Shown here: positions 27,701 through 38,156 of the stretch, piece by piece
How the letters are laid out: the number at the start of each line of letters is the position of its first letter
Position numbering within the stretch: position 1 is the stretch's first letter
From: Nectonema munidae
Taxonomy: Eukaryota; Nematomorpha; Nectonematoida; Nectonematidae
Direction of reading: 5' to 3'
DNA: 64,000 bases
Assembly (NCBI GenBank): GCA_030549495.1
Contig: JAUIRK010000312.1
Span: 248,001-312,000, forward strand
Made by a program: the position numbers and the translations under genes
Notes under the pieces: generated by a model
What the model saw: only the letters and a program-made list of their open reading frames with translations
Databases searched by the model: none
Told to the model about the DNA's origin: nothing

Positions 27701-28075
27701 TAAAATGTAGCTTAAACTTTAAAAATGGACTCAGTATGGTTAAAACTTAAAGAAAGGAATTTTAAAAAAATTATTATCAATTTTTAAAGGATAAAAAATA
27801 TTAATTTAGGTGCTAATGTATCATCGAATTGTGATGTGTTAATTAGACATTACAAAACTTTTTGAATAAAACATAAATAGTTCTTAATTTTTTACAATAT
27901 GCAGTTTGTTATGCAAATAAATATTTAAACGCATGTAATTTCACATTTTCCTTTTCCATTGCCCGCTATAAAATTACAGAAACAAAAAGTTCTAATTGAA
28001 ATAAATTTGTTGAAAAAATATGAAATTATTCTTGTAGAAAAAGTATTTTCTCTTACAACTCTTACCTAATCGCAT
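9791..28075 (-). CDS. STIP1: STIP1/Hop, HSP70-HSP90 organising co-chaperone
   Basis: Hop bridges HSP70 and HSP90 in the cytosol through TPR domains that hold their EEVD tails. Exons, 5' to 3' on the minus strand: 28066-28075 (tentative start), 27202-27413, 22638-22770, 21791-21946, 21008-21192, 18620-18746, 18460-18562, 15265-15385, 14163-14259, 11978-12139, 11487-11590, 11264-11433, 9791-9863. All have AG/GT borders and matching phases, giving about 550 residues (human 543). Domain order is TPR1 ([15 protein letters not shown]), DP1 ([11 protein letters not shown]), linker, TPR2A ([14 protein letters not shown]), TPR2B ([11 protein letters not shown]) and DP2 ([15 protein letters not shown]), ending [10 protein letters not shown]. 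The carboxylate-clamp residues (K, N, N, K, R) can be found in all three TPR domains, so the protein looks functional. The linker after DP1 is N/K/S/T-rich and lacks the proline run of vertebrates. The 10-base coding exon 1 (ATG CGA TTA G, donor GTAAGAG) fits by phase but is the weakest part. Introns reach 4.4 kb and hold SINEs, LINE pieces and foldback elements. Confidence 0.93.
12545..13290 (+). mobile_element. Possible retroelement RT fossil (DIRS-like?)
   Basis: A decayed plus-strand stretch between STIP1 exons contains a VPKANGK-like piece and, near 13240, [10 protein letters not shown], which resembles the YLDD catalytic block of DIRS or LTR-type reverse transcriptases. An open stretch at 12605-12838 lies just upstream. 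The element is clearly broken and old. Family placement is uncertain; a LINE origin is less likely because YLDD rather than YADD is seen. Confidence 0.35.
13293..13485 (-). repeat. Inverted-repeat partner of 8562-8749
   Basis: Near-identical reverse complement of 8562-8749, starting at AAATCTTATAACACCTAAAT and ending near AAGACCAAATGTCACAT. It lies in the STIP1 intron between 12140 and 14162, directly after the retroelement fossil. Confidence 0.75.
13740..13950 (+). repeat. Dispersed repeat shared with 48200-48440
   Basis: TTCATTTTGTAAGATTATTC and, about 100 bases later, CTGGGGCGCCCCATA have counterparts in the same order at 48200-48440. The block is noncoding and probably a nonautonomous DNA transposon. 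Confidence 0.45.
14640..14765 (+). mobile_element. tRNA-derived SINE, copy 2
   Basis: GTTGGTTAGATACTAGGTTT, then AACTCAAGGTCTTGG with a B-box variant TTTCGATTCC, then CAAGCCTATTTTCTCATAG. Same family as copies at 3717, 25685, 26521 and 53066. Located in the STIP1 intron between 14260 and 15264. Confidence 0.7.
15118..15180. mobile_element. Possible hAT terminus
   Basis: TTTGGCCCGCGGGCCGTAGG resembles the GC-rich terminal palindromes of some hAT elements. The rest of the element was not delimited. It ends about 85 bp from the STIP1 exon at 15265-15385. Confidence 0.3.
15540..15950. mobile_element. Possible decayed hAT-like MITE
   Basis: It begins around GGTGTGCCGCGACACATAGG and ends near GGAACCACAGCTCTA; both resemble ends of hAT nonautonomous elements. 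Terminal pairing is weak and no clear target duplication was found. Interior includes a (GGT)n run and AT-rich filler. Confidence 0.3.
15958..16037. repeat. 40-bp tandem duplication
   Basis: Two adjacent 40-base units (15958-15997 and 15998-16037), each starting GATAAAAATT and ending ACATAGT, differ at a single base. This is a recent local duplication in a STIP1 intron, with no coding role visible. Confidence 0.85.
17056..17462. mobile_element. pogo-like MITE with GTCGACTTAT ends
   Basis: The left side has CCGAGGCATAAGTCGACCT and the right side AGGTCGACTTATACACCG, an imperfect inverted repeat about 25 bases long. The TCGACTTAT core also occurs at both ends of the pogo-type element at 53535-55100. 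The interior is noncoding. Confidence 0.5.
17470..18455 (-). mobile_element. LINE reverse-transcriptase remnant, RTE-like
   Basis: A minus-strand frame at 18278-18450 reads [19 protein letters not shown], the YxDD block of a reverse transcriptase (here YVDD), followed by WKETLEKKG. Further pieces at lower coordinates, in shifting frames, give [19 protein letters not shown], typical of the post-RT region. Several frameshifts and stops are present. The recognisable RT starts within about 20 bases of the donor of the STIP1 exon 18460-18562, so the insertion landed close to the splice site without destroying it. Confidence 0.65.
19328..19450 (+). mobile_element. Tiny 5'-truncated LINE insertion with 14-bp target duplication
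   Basis: AGCGTTGGTATAAA occurs at 19328-19341 and again at 19437-19450. The 95 bases between them are GC-richer than their surroundings, encode TRPRRQNG in one plus frame and end in GGATGATGATGATG. A simple-repeat 3' tail, a perfect target duplication and an abrupt 5' end are hallmarks of target-primed reverse transcription. Confidence 0.7.
20527..20895. mobile_element. Nonautonomous DNA element with GCGGAT motifs
   Basis: The ends AGAGATGCTTCGGAT and GATATCTGTTACATCTCT pair imperfectly as inverted repeats. Between them GCGGAT recurs several times, a look shared with some hAT nonautonomous families. No target duplication was clear. Lies in a STIP1 intron. Confidence 0.5.
23889..24098. repeat. 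Foldback element with perfect 40-bp arms
   Basis: The 40 bases at 23921-23960 are the exact reverse complement of 24028-24067. Weaker pairing extends outwards to about 23889 and 24098. The spacer includes GGGTTAGGCGAATCC and AACCCGTTAACGACC. TAGTCGACATGGGCGTTAAC follows at about 24112. Partial relatives are at 18822-18895 and 51697-51775. As STIP1 intron RNA this would form a very stable hairpin. Confidence 0.85.
25685..25815 (-). mobile_element. tRNA-derived SINE, copy 3
   Basis: Minus-strand reading gives GGGCGTGAGTAAAGTTCGTT, TAGATACAGGGTTTTTTGGG, B box GGTTCGATCTTAC and a tail region ending GAAAACACCCTACTG. It is more diverged than the others and lacks part of the middle. It lies about 700 bases from copy 4, in opposite orientation. 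Confidence 0.6.
26521..26665 (+). mobile_element. tRNA-derived SINE, copy 4
   Basis: The best-preserved copy: GTTGGTTAGATACTGGGTTT, AACTCAAGGTCTTGGGTTCG, a B box GGTTCGATCCC that fits GGTTCRANNCC, then CAAGCCTACTTTCCTCATAG and AGATGAAAACACAACACGG. Located in the first large STIP1 intron. Confidence 0.8.
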
Positions 28076-28089
28076 CGTGATTCATCCAT

Positions 28090-30870
28090 ATTCTCAAATA
28101 AATACTTGACCTTTGTCAAAGAGTAGAACAGGATGACTTTTTAATTATCATTAATGAATAAATGACTTGAGATAATATTCCTGGATTCTACTTTGATATC
28201 AGCCAATAAGTTTAGTCATCGTGGTACCCCTGATTGCGTCCATCAATAGGCATAACACATAGGCAAAAATCAAAGAATGGGACAACCATAACTATTCGGA
28301 TTATCAAGTTATCCATAACCTTCCTAGTTGATTACCAACTAATAGGCACTGGTGATAATCAGGTACTTTTTAGCAAAGTGCCAATTAGCCACGATGTATC
28401 CAATATTTCATCGATCTTAGGAAAGGTCTATCAAGATTTCACTAGGGTCGGATTATTCCTAAAATGAGTGATATTTGATACTCCTCTAGACTGATATCTA
28501 GGATTTATAAACCCTAAAATCCAGGATTTATATAGGTGGCAAGATCATCAACAATGGATTAAAATCTGTCTTATCAGCATTTTGAGGAGGTACCAATATA
28601 GGATCCTTTATCAGACCCCCGAATGCGTATATCGAGATATATACATCTATACATTATAATATGCAAGACACTTGACACTATGACAGGGCTCCTCATTCCT
28701 TTTTTCTCGTCGCTTAAACAATAAACGTCAAGCTCACGCGTAATGACAAAACGCACTGACTAACAAATCAGACCTTCCCCCCCCCCCCTCCCCCCAATAA
28801 TTTTCTATAAGTAAGAGTTGCTGCTTGTTTATAAAGGATGTATGATGATCTCATTATAGAATGTAATGATCATTCGAATACATGATAATGTAGGATAAGA
28901 GAATAAAAGAGGGAATGCAGACTTTCAAGTCAAAGATCATGCCAAGCTGCTCTGAAATTCCTATCAAAAATATTTTACAAACGATGTGAGAGCTATATAA
29001 TAATAATAATCGATTGTTTCAATATGCGCACATAATGTTCACCTCATCTACGCTAAGGGAAGAAGGCTCCTAGGGAAACAATGAAATAGAATAGTCAAGA
29101 GAGGAGTAGGAATTAAGAAAAATTTGTCTTTTTTGGAAGACAATTAAAAGTCCTCCCCCCCCCCCTCCAATAATTTCAAGGGTGTGCGCCCCTAAGTCAA
29201 TCATATTTTTTTCATATAAACATCGCAGAGTGTCTAGTAGACTCTTTTTATTCAGACTACATTCACTCATATAAAACTCTCCAACCTTAAGTTTTTTGTT
29301 TTCAGTTATTTTCTCTATCAATCAAATATCCTTTCATCAATTCTTGTAATATGACTGATAGACTACTTCATTTTCAAATGAAAAGCCTGTTCGCCCCCAA
29401 CAATTTTGGATTTTTTTAAACTAGTGTATATGCGATATGCAAATTTAATTAAAATATTTTCGCTGGAAAAAATATAAAGTAGTCTTATAAATATATGTAC
29501 GCGCTGAATACACTCTATTTTAAAGGATTGCTTTGGTCTCCCGTAGTATTTCCAGACAAGTAATTTCGAAAATGGCAAAAAAAAAATTCCGCCCCAGATC
29601 CCAACTACTCCACTTTTAGAACTTAACGAAGCAATTATAGGATACCCTCAAAGTGATTATGAGAACACGGAGATCTTACAAATAATCCTTTAAAACTTCG
29701 CTACGAAATAGATCAACGCTTTTAAAAACGCCTGGCGTAAATTACAAAAAAATCCCAAAGATCAAATGATAGTACATTTTTTATTTATTATTTGACCTAG
29801 CTAGAGACCAGTTTTCAGGGGTAAATATCTAAGCCACCACTGGCCGTCTGGCTATTCAAAAAGGATATTGAAAAGGATTATTGATTTAAAAACCTGGCAA
29901 GCTAATTTAATTCTCGCTGTTCAATCATCCTAGGAAGCCTTCATTAGGGAACTAGGTTTATTGGAAAGGATAGGATTATTGATTCAAAAACATGATAAGC
30001 TATTTATTAAATTCTGTGTTTTCTTAAAATTGATAGCTGCATCATTGAAACTATCTTTATACTAGTTGAATGACAATCTTCAACTTAGAGTCAAATTCAT
30101 AGGTTTCTTTTTATAATTGATTACAAGTTATCGAAAAAATGTATAAAATTTTTTACAAGAACGGACATTTTAAAAGAAGAAGATAAAGAAAATAACTACT
30201 TCTAGAAAAAACTAAATTATTTATATGCAAAATAATTTTCTTTCAGAAACTAAACTTGCATTTAAATTAATCTTGCATGTGAACCATATATATGTTTTAT
30301 TGAGAAGAAACCTGAAATAAAATACAAATCAAATTTTAGAATAAACAAGAAACAAAAGTATCAAAAGGAAACAAATTATTATCAAAAGTTGTTGTTTAAT
30401 TTTTAATATATTTATACTTAATTCATGACAAAAATGACTCATTTCTTATTCTCAATAGCTGTATAGGTAAATAGAAGATTGCATTCAAAGGATTTTTAGT
30501 CTGAATTTAAAGAGCGTGTAAATTTAAAAGCGAAAGATTTGGTAAAAGGTATCATAGAGAACACAAGTTATTCTATAATAAAAAAATAAATAAATAAAAA
30601 GCAAATAATGAGATTTAATTTTTAAAAAAAGATGGCAATTTTTTGATTATGAAAGCAAAATTGTACCAAAATATTCCTAATATTTTATTTACCAAGAAGA
30701 AGAAGGAGGAGGATTTATTGCAATTATATGAAACAGGCAAAAAGGAAAAAACATTGTAGCAAGCAATTAATGATAATATGAAAAAAACTTTCACAAAGTT
30801 ATGTATAAATTTGATGAGTTGATGTATTACATATCATCAATCCTGAGAATCTGTATACTTTTAAAGAAAG
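28090..30870. other. Intergenic space upstream of STIP1
   Basis: No exon of a recognised gene was found. The region holds poly-C runs near 28780 and 29155 and AT-rich filler. If the tentative start at 28075 is right, the STIP1 promoter should lie just above it, but I see no clear TATA box or other core element. Confidence 0.4.
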
Positions 30871-30879
30871 AAAGAAAGA

Positions 30880-33800
30880 AAAAAAATTTATTAAGCATCA
30901 AACTCTTAAACAAATCACATTAAAATATTTTAAATATGAACAAGATAAAATTATCAACACAAATATTATAAAACAATATTATAAAGCATGCAGGGAAGTT
31001 CACAAGATCTATACAGACCGCTTAACATGATTCTCCCCGGAAAACAATATTTCTAAAATTACAAAATAGATATGATCATGAAATAATTATTTTAGCATTT
31101 AAAACTAAATATAATATTTTAGGTATCAAATCAGTAATAATCTAAAGATATTAAGATAAAAAGATATAAGATATTAAGGTATAAGATATATATATATAAT
31201 ATATATATATTTAATCGTGCAAATATTAAATATGAGAAATACGTTTACAAATATAACAATTATTAGAATTACATGACGAAGCATAATTGGAGTAGAAATG
31301 CTTTTTGACTGTAGATATAAAACTTTTAAAATTTAAAGTATTTTGCAGATGTAACAAATGAGTATTCCAAACACCGACACTTCTAAACTTCAGAGAACTT
31401 TTTGACTTTGTTTTTTTGTATGAAGGAATAACTAAGTTATTTGAATTTCGAAGATTATAGGATGTTGTTTCTTTAACTATAAGGAACCAATTGTCAAACA
31501 CTTTTGGTAGAGAACAGGTGAAGTAGCTGACCAGAAATTTTAAAACTTGAAGCTTGTAAATGTCAGGGAGCATAAGGAGATTGTTTTCTTTGAAAAAGTT
31601 GAGGTATGGGACAGATACGGTAGATTAAATACTATCCTTATTGCCTTCTTTTGAAGTTTGACCAACACATCAAAATCCTTATATCCCCAATTCTGAACAC
31701 TATAATACAAATGTGGAAGCAGTAAAGATTTATATATTTTTAGCTTTATATTGACAGGAAATAAATGCTGAGTATATTTCATTAACCCAATAATTGAGTT
31801 AAGTTTACTATTTGTGTGTAAAATATGTTGATGCCACTTCAAATCATCTTTCAGTATTAATCCAAGGTAGTTAAAATAAGACACGACTTCAATTCCATGA
31901 TTTTCAATATCAACTTTATCTTTATTTGAATTTGAAAAAAGCATTGCTTTTGATTTCGTTCTGTTTATTAATAATCCATTGTTTCTACACCACTCAAAAA
32001 CAGTACTTACTGATAAATCTATAAAATTATTATAATTTCTAAAATTTTCCTTAATGGAGTCATTTAACTTTAGGATTAATGTTAAGTCATCAGCGTAGAG
32101 AAGATGAAGAGCATTCAAATTTGAAAGAGGAAGATCATTGACAAATATTGTAAAGAAAAGCGGACCAATAAGAGAACCTTGAGGCACCCCAAAACAAACT
32201 TTACGCTCATCAGAAAAGGTCTGGTTTATACAAACTTTTTGTCTTCTATTAGTAAAGTACGATTCGAAAAATGAAAGTGATCGGGAATCAAAGCCATAGC
32301 ATTTCAGTTTGTGCAAGAGAAGAGAATGAGAAATCATATCGAAAGCACGAGAAAGGTAGAAGAAAAAAGATAAAACAGTATCATTTTTATCTAAGGAAGA
32401 GATAACAGAGTCTATAAAAAATGTATGTAAATACTGAGTTGAATGAAACTTTCTAAAATCAAATTGTTTGTCATAAAATAAATTGTTATTAGAAAAAAAG
32501 GAATACACTCGTTTAAAAATAATTTTCTCAAAAACTTTTGAAACAACGCTCACCAAACTTATCGGTCTGTAGTTTAATATATTTAGCTTGTTATCTTTTT
32601 TGTATACTGGGACAACCTTAGACAATTTTAGACAAGATGGAAAAACAGATTTAAAAATACACATATTAAAAAAGTTACAAAGAAAAATACATATATAATT
32701 TTTCGACAATTTAATATGATTTACCGACATGCCATATATGTCTTTAGAATCATTATTTCTCAGTTCATTTATCGCAAAAATAACATCATTAACAGTAATT
32801 GAACTAAATCTAAAGACATGGTTAATTTTGGGCAGAGTTGCATTACATTTTGTGAGATCAAAAGTATTATCCAAATTAAGATCAATAAAATGATTATTAA
32901 AAGTAGTAGCAATGTCTAAATCGTTTACTATTACTCTATCATTTACTAAAATTGAACTTATACTATGTTTTTCTTTTTTAATAACAGAATTTATAACTCT
33001 CCAAGTGTCTTTAGGCGAATGACATTTTTCAAAAATATTGTTATAATAATCATAATTTAATTTTCTAATCAATCTTTGAATTTCACTTCTCAAACAAATA
33101 AACTCTTGTCTTGAATCTTTATTAGCTTTTCGAATTAACTTTCTATATAAAACGTCTCTTCTACGAAGAAGTTTAAGCAACTCCTTTGTGACCCACCCAT
33201 TTGACCCTGTTCGATATTTATAACTTTTATTAATATGTTTAGTTGTCATAGACATGCTAACATCATAGGAGAACTTATCAATAAAATAATCAGCAATTAT
33301 TTCAGGGTTTTCAGAAATACTCTTCAGGGACATCCAATTAAAATTTGATACTCTTTCAATAAACTTATTTGAATTAAAATATTGTTTGTATAAAACTTTA
33401 TTATTGAAAAAACCAACATTTAAAGATAATACAATTGGAAAGTGATCTGAAATGCATGTCTTGACTATAAAACTTTTATAATTTAAAGTAGAACTATCTA
33501 TAAAAAAATTATCAAGTAAAGACTGAGAAGATGCAAAAGTCATTTTTGTGATAGCAGGAAAAAAAGAATGAGAAAAAAAGACTTCAAAAAATGATGACAC
33601 GGAAGAAGAAACATTTAGGTCAAATAAATTATAATTAAAATCTCCTGCAAAAATTTTAATGATCTTTGGATAATGAAAATCCAAGTATGATAAAAGTTTA
33701 TCAAAATCTGTTTGCTTTTCGTAACAAGAATAAGGATGGCGATAAATATTTATGAGTAAAACTTTTTTGCCACTAGAAAAATGAATAACAATTACAAGCA

Positions 33801-33917
33801 CTTCAAATGAAAGATCTTCAATTGGTAAAGAAATAACTTCGTATACAAGCTTTCTATTAAAAATAGAAATAAATTCTTTAAAATAGTCACCAGTATGGGA
33901 AAAGTAAGGTAAGTTTC
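30880..33917 (-). mobile_element. 5'-truncated non-LTR retrotransposon with EN and RT domains
   Basis: A single open frame runs from about 33915 to 31540 on the minus strand, more than 750 codons. It holds endonuclease blocks (AGDFNYN, ISDHFPIVLS) and reverse transcriptase blocks (LNYRPISLVSVVSKVFEKII, GVPQGSLIGPLFF, LLYADDLTLI near residue 569 counted from 33801). A shifted frame at 31226-31573 carries the usual C-terminal part (YKLQVLKF, FRSVGVWN), so one frameshift lies near 31570. In motif A the usual LDLSKAFD reads FYLSRAFD, replacing the first catalytic aspartate, so the copy is probably inactive. The element seems to end near AATAAATT and a TTTC-repeat tail at 30868-30890. It lies between STIP1 and 4E-T. 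The clade is Jockey/CR1-like by appearance, not proven. Confidence 0.85.
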
Positions 33918-34074
33918 ACTGTTTTTTTCTGTAGTATTCTGAGGCTGTTCAAATTAGTTTAACCCTAATTGATCAAACTATAATTAAAATGAGGCAATAT
34001 TAAAGCTTTTAGAAAATGTTTATTTACATTGAATAGCTTTTTTACATAAACATAACTAACTTTCTTTCAAACAA

Positions 34075-34320
34075 ATTTTATATGGTTATTCCATTTTAAG
34101 TTATTATTTAAAACAAGGCCTAATAGTTTGAAACTATCGACTAAATCAAAATCAAGATTGTTGAACCAATATCTATTTCTAATTCATTTCGACTTTGATT
34201 TATTAATAGACAGCGAATTTTTTGAACACCATCTGTATATAAAAGTTAAATTAGCGTTGATATAGTTTTCATAGCTTACATATTTAACCATAATATTATC
34301 GTTCAGGTAAAACAGGCAAG
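34075..34320 (-). mobile_element. LINE reverse-transcriptase fragment
   Basis: A minus-strand frame reads WCSKNSLSINKSKSK and, further on, FKLLGLVLNNNLKWNNHI, the conserved 'W...N.L.iN..Ks' and 'LGv.ld..L.w..Hi' segments that follow the YADD block. It is a separate copy, since it duplicates a part already present in the neighbouring LINE at 30880-33917. Confidence 0.65.
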
Positions 34321-34494
34321 GAAATTCATTTTGTTCTCTCATAAACAGGAGTTGATCTTAATTAGAGAGTAAGAGAAAATCTATAAGAAAATAAATCTAT
34401 AAAAAAAACGTGGACCATTATTATAATTGCTAATATTTTAGATACTTCATAGGGGATTTTTCGCTTTTTTAAATCGAATGTAGGGATTATAACT

Positions 34495-35955
34495 AACACT
34501 ACTTATTTTTACAATTAAAAATAAACTTATTATTAACTGTAAAGCGAACAAAAGTGAAATTATATGTTTTAATTCAAAACAGAAAAAAGATATCCCAGCA
34601 TCGTTTGATCTTACAAAAAATAAAAAGATTTTACTAACGGAATCTTCTAAGGTACTTGGTGTCATTCTAGATGAGAAGCTAAGTTTTAAGCAACAAAGTC
34701 TGTCAGTCTCTAGAAATGTCCAATAGCGTTTTTGGCAAATCTGAAAATTCAGCACACGCAACTGGGGCATAAATCAGAATGTACTTACTCGTCTGGTAAA
34801 AATATTTATCCTTCCTTTAATACAATATTGCTCTGAAGTTTGGTTAACGAACAGTAATGCCAATATAATAGATAAAGTCTGGTACAAAATTTGTAAATTA
34901 ATAGTAGGCTGTGTTTTCAATGTTTCCAGAGATACACTTTAAATTATTTTGGGTTTTCCTCCTATTACTATTTCAAATCAGGTTCTTCGTGTCAAACATT
35001 ACCTCTAGAGTATGAAAAATCGTCTAGATCCACATTATTTATACATCTATGACAACGTGTTAAGTAACCCTGCACTGAAACCTTTCATCAAAGATGTCCA
35101 AATGTTTTTTAAATGGAAGTTTAGCATGTTTCCAGATCACTTTACTGATAGGGACAAAGAGATACTTACAGTTAATGATCCTAAAATGATCTTGCAAATT
35201 TCTCGAAGAGCTTCAAGTTACAACAAGCAGATCTTAACAAAATTTAGAGAGTTTTTCTGGCAAAAGTATATAAATAATCGATTCAAGTTTGATGGTAAAT
35301 TCTTTATTCCCTCAGTTTCTTCATCTCCTCTCGTAATCCCGAACAATACAAGACGAAAAACAGAAACTCTCTTTATGAGCCTTGAAAATAACCTACTCTA
35401 CTCTTTTCTATTTTCGTACGACAAGCGTAGATGGCCCAGACGTCTATGCTCATGCCAGACAACAATACAAACCGGAACCCACATTTTAACTTCATGCCCT
35501 ACTATCCCGAGCAGCATCAGATCGAAAATGGAGCACTACCTTCTTAAATTTAACAACTTAAATTTTGATCAAAAAATTCCTGATGACGCAACATTAGTTT
35601 TGAACTGCTCTCATCATTTACCTTTTTTGAATTTTTGTAAAAGCATTGTAGAAAATGAAAAGCTTGAACTTCTACACTCAATAACACTGTAATCCCCGAA
35701 AAAAGACAAAACTAACCTATTCTAACTCCCCTATTTGAAAATAAGATAAAGTTTTCATACATCCATTCCAGAGTTGCTCTTACCACATACACAAGATAAA
35801 AAGAACTTCAACCCATTCTGTACTTTCTACACTTCTTTTATTCGGCATTACTGTTTTCCTTTTCTATTCTTATTTTATTTGCGTGTATGATGAAGATGTT
35901 TCATCAAAAGAACCCATTGTAGCTTCTTTTATAACTTTGAATAAATAAATAATTT
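34495..35955 (+). mobile_element. LINE 3' portion, second family
   Basis: The plus strand reads SSKVLGVILDEKLSFKQQS, then FILPLIQYCSEVWLT, then an intact 226-codon frame at 35012-35692 with a C-terminal zinc-knuckle pattern CSCQ...H...C near RLCSCQTTIQTGTHILTSC. It ends at GAATAAATAAATAA (about 35939-35952), a typical simple-repeat LINE tail. Stops interrupt the RT part upstream of 35012. Opposite orientation to the LINE next to it, and a different sequence family. Confidence 0.75.
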
Positions 35956-35959
35956 ACAA

Positions 35960-38100
35960 TTTTAATAGTATTTTTCTGTAGAATGTGTTTAATAGGTTCC
36001 CAACATCATACAAATACCAATAGGTACTATTTTGTAAGAATATATTATTAAAATATTAAAAAAAAGGTTAAGATAACTAAAATAAATTTAAATGTTTATA
36101 TAGACAGAGTATAATAATTTTTTTATAAAAAAATAGAGATAGCTTCAACCTTATTCAATAATTTCTTTATTATAAGTCAAACATGCTTTATTTAAGAGCC
36201 TTCAACCTATGTTTTCTAAGTTCAAATTGATAACAATGAGGGTTGGTTAGATGCTAACAGAAAGTGTTGGTGATTGATACGGCAAATTTATACATATAGG
36301 CAAATTTTTTTACACTTAGCTATTGAGATATTGAATAATAAAATAATTATGTAAACAAATAGGAAAAAGGTTTTTTTACATTTTATTAAAATTTCCATTC
36401 CAAAAAGGTGAATTTAGTTGAGGTGTCTAAATCTGTATAATCCCACCACAATAGGGATAGTTGGCACGTATGCAGTATATAATATAGCATTACACCTAAG
36501 TAAAAATTCTTAAATTAAATTTGAGGAATATATCATTATTGAACAGTAAACCACAATAGATTTCGTTAGAAATGGTTACAATTAAGAGGAGTTTAAGTCT
36601 AAACATTTACAAAGTCATTTGATATAGATTTTCTGTTCTTTTGAATTTAACTATATCAAACGATATAGTTTGAAAGTATTTCTAGATTGTTATGAGTATT
36701 TATTGCATTAACTTGTAGATTCCAATAAATCTTCTAGTACTTTGTTACAAAATTGTTCAAGGTAACAAAATGTTACATTGTCAATATATTTTCAGTTTGT
36801 AATATTGCCATCATCTCGATAAAATTGTCTAACGCATGTCAAACTCATTTTGTTAATAAAATTCCCGTTTTCTTTTAGATGATTTTGTAAATCAATATAT
36901 ACTAAGACATGAATCTGTGCAAATACATGAAGCCGAATTGTTGATCGACACAACATTTCAACATTAATATCTGAAGCCTTGATAAAGATGAAGGATTCCA
37001 TATTTTAGTTTTACTTCAGGATTTTGATTCTAATATTAAATGGTAAACCTTGTAATAAGAAAATAATAATGCGTAAGGTAAGTGTTTATTCAAAAAAACA
37101 TACTATAATCTTATTATTTCTTTAAATTTCAAAATAAAAGACTAATGAAAATAGTTAATTAAAAAAAAATTGATGGGACGATTAATTTGAGGAGGAAATA
37201 ATAAGAATCGTCTTTTTTTTTAGAGTATCGGTAATATTTACTGTCGGTTTTAGATTTTTTTATTTAGATACTTTATATCAAGATTCAAGAAGTATGTGAA
37301 ATAATGGACCTTTTTTTGAGAAACCGAATCGTGTCAAAATTTTAGTATCGTCTTATCACCAGTCGAAACTAAAAGTATGCAAATTTCATAAACTTTTTCT
37401 CTCTAAAAATTAAGCTTTTGTATCATAAAATTAATATCTTTTAAAAATTATAGTATAAATGTTAATAAGCGAAAAAAATAAAACAAAAGTCCAAAATAAG
37501 GTTGTTTAAACTTAAATAATGAATTGGCAAATTTTTAACGATACGAATTTTTAAAAATTAACAATTATTTTCATGCCAATTATTCAATACATTCTTATTG
37601 ATGACATAACAGAAAATACACGGATATATTGACTAAAAGCAATTAATCACATATCTTCTACCTAAGATTCAAGTATCATACTTCAGCGGCCCTGAACGTA
37701 ATATAAATTTTATCGATTCAAAACTGAAAAAAGCTTTATTTAATGATATGATATATACAAAATGAGGGGTTGATTGATTTGACAGTTTAGATAAATTGCG
37801 TGTAATATTTTAGCATTTCTAAAACTCAAAATAATTTGAGGAGTATAAGACGTTTTCATGCTTCATATTGTGCATTAATGACTAAACACGTCGAGGAATG
37901 GCCCGTTTCCGTGAAATACCTTTTAGTTTCAATTTTTTTTGATTTTTGAAATAATCTATTCACAAAATATATATTTCTAAAAATTTATAAATAGGGAAAT
38001 ATTTCTTCACATTTTATAAAAATTAATTATTATATATTATTTTGTAAGCCTTCATATAGTCAACTTTAGGAAAAAATAATTTTATAAGACACAGTTGTAA
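35960..38100. other. Intergenic space downstream of 4E-T
   Basis: AT-rich, with no recognised gene. A 20-base fragment GAGGGTTGGTTAGATGCTAA near 36238 looks like the A-box part of the SINE family. Nothing else was identified. Confidence 0.4.
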
Positions 38101-38103
38101 AAT

Positions 38104-38109
38104 TTTATT
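38104..38109 (-). terminator. Poly(A) signal of 4E-T
   Basis: AATAAA on the minus strand about 48 bases after the TGA stop at 38157-38159. Confidence 0.6.
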
Positions 38110-38156
38110 CAAGAGAAATACGATAAAATGACTATAAATTTAGTTTGAACAAGAAA

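Noticed and set aside
28574-28756. Minus-strand open frame as a gene
   Set aside because: No start context, splice sites, composition or family resemblance; expected by chance in this much sequence.
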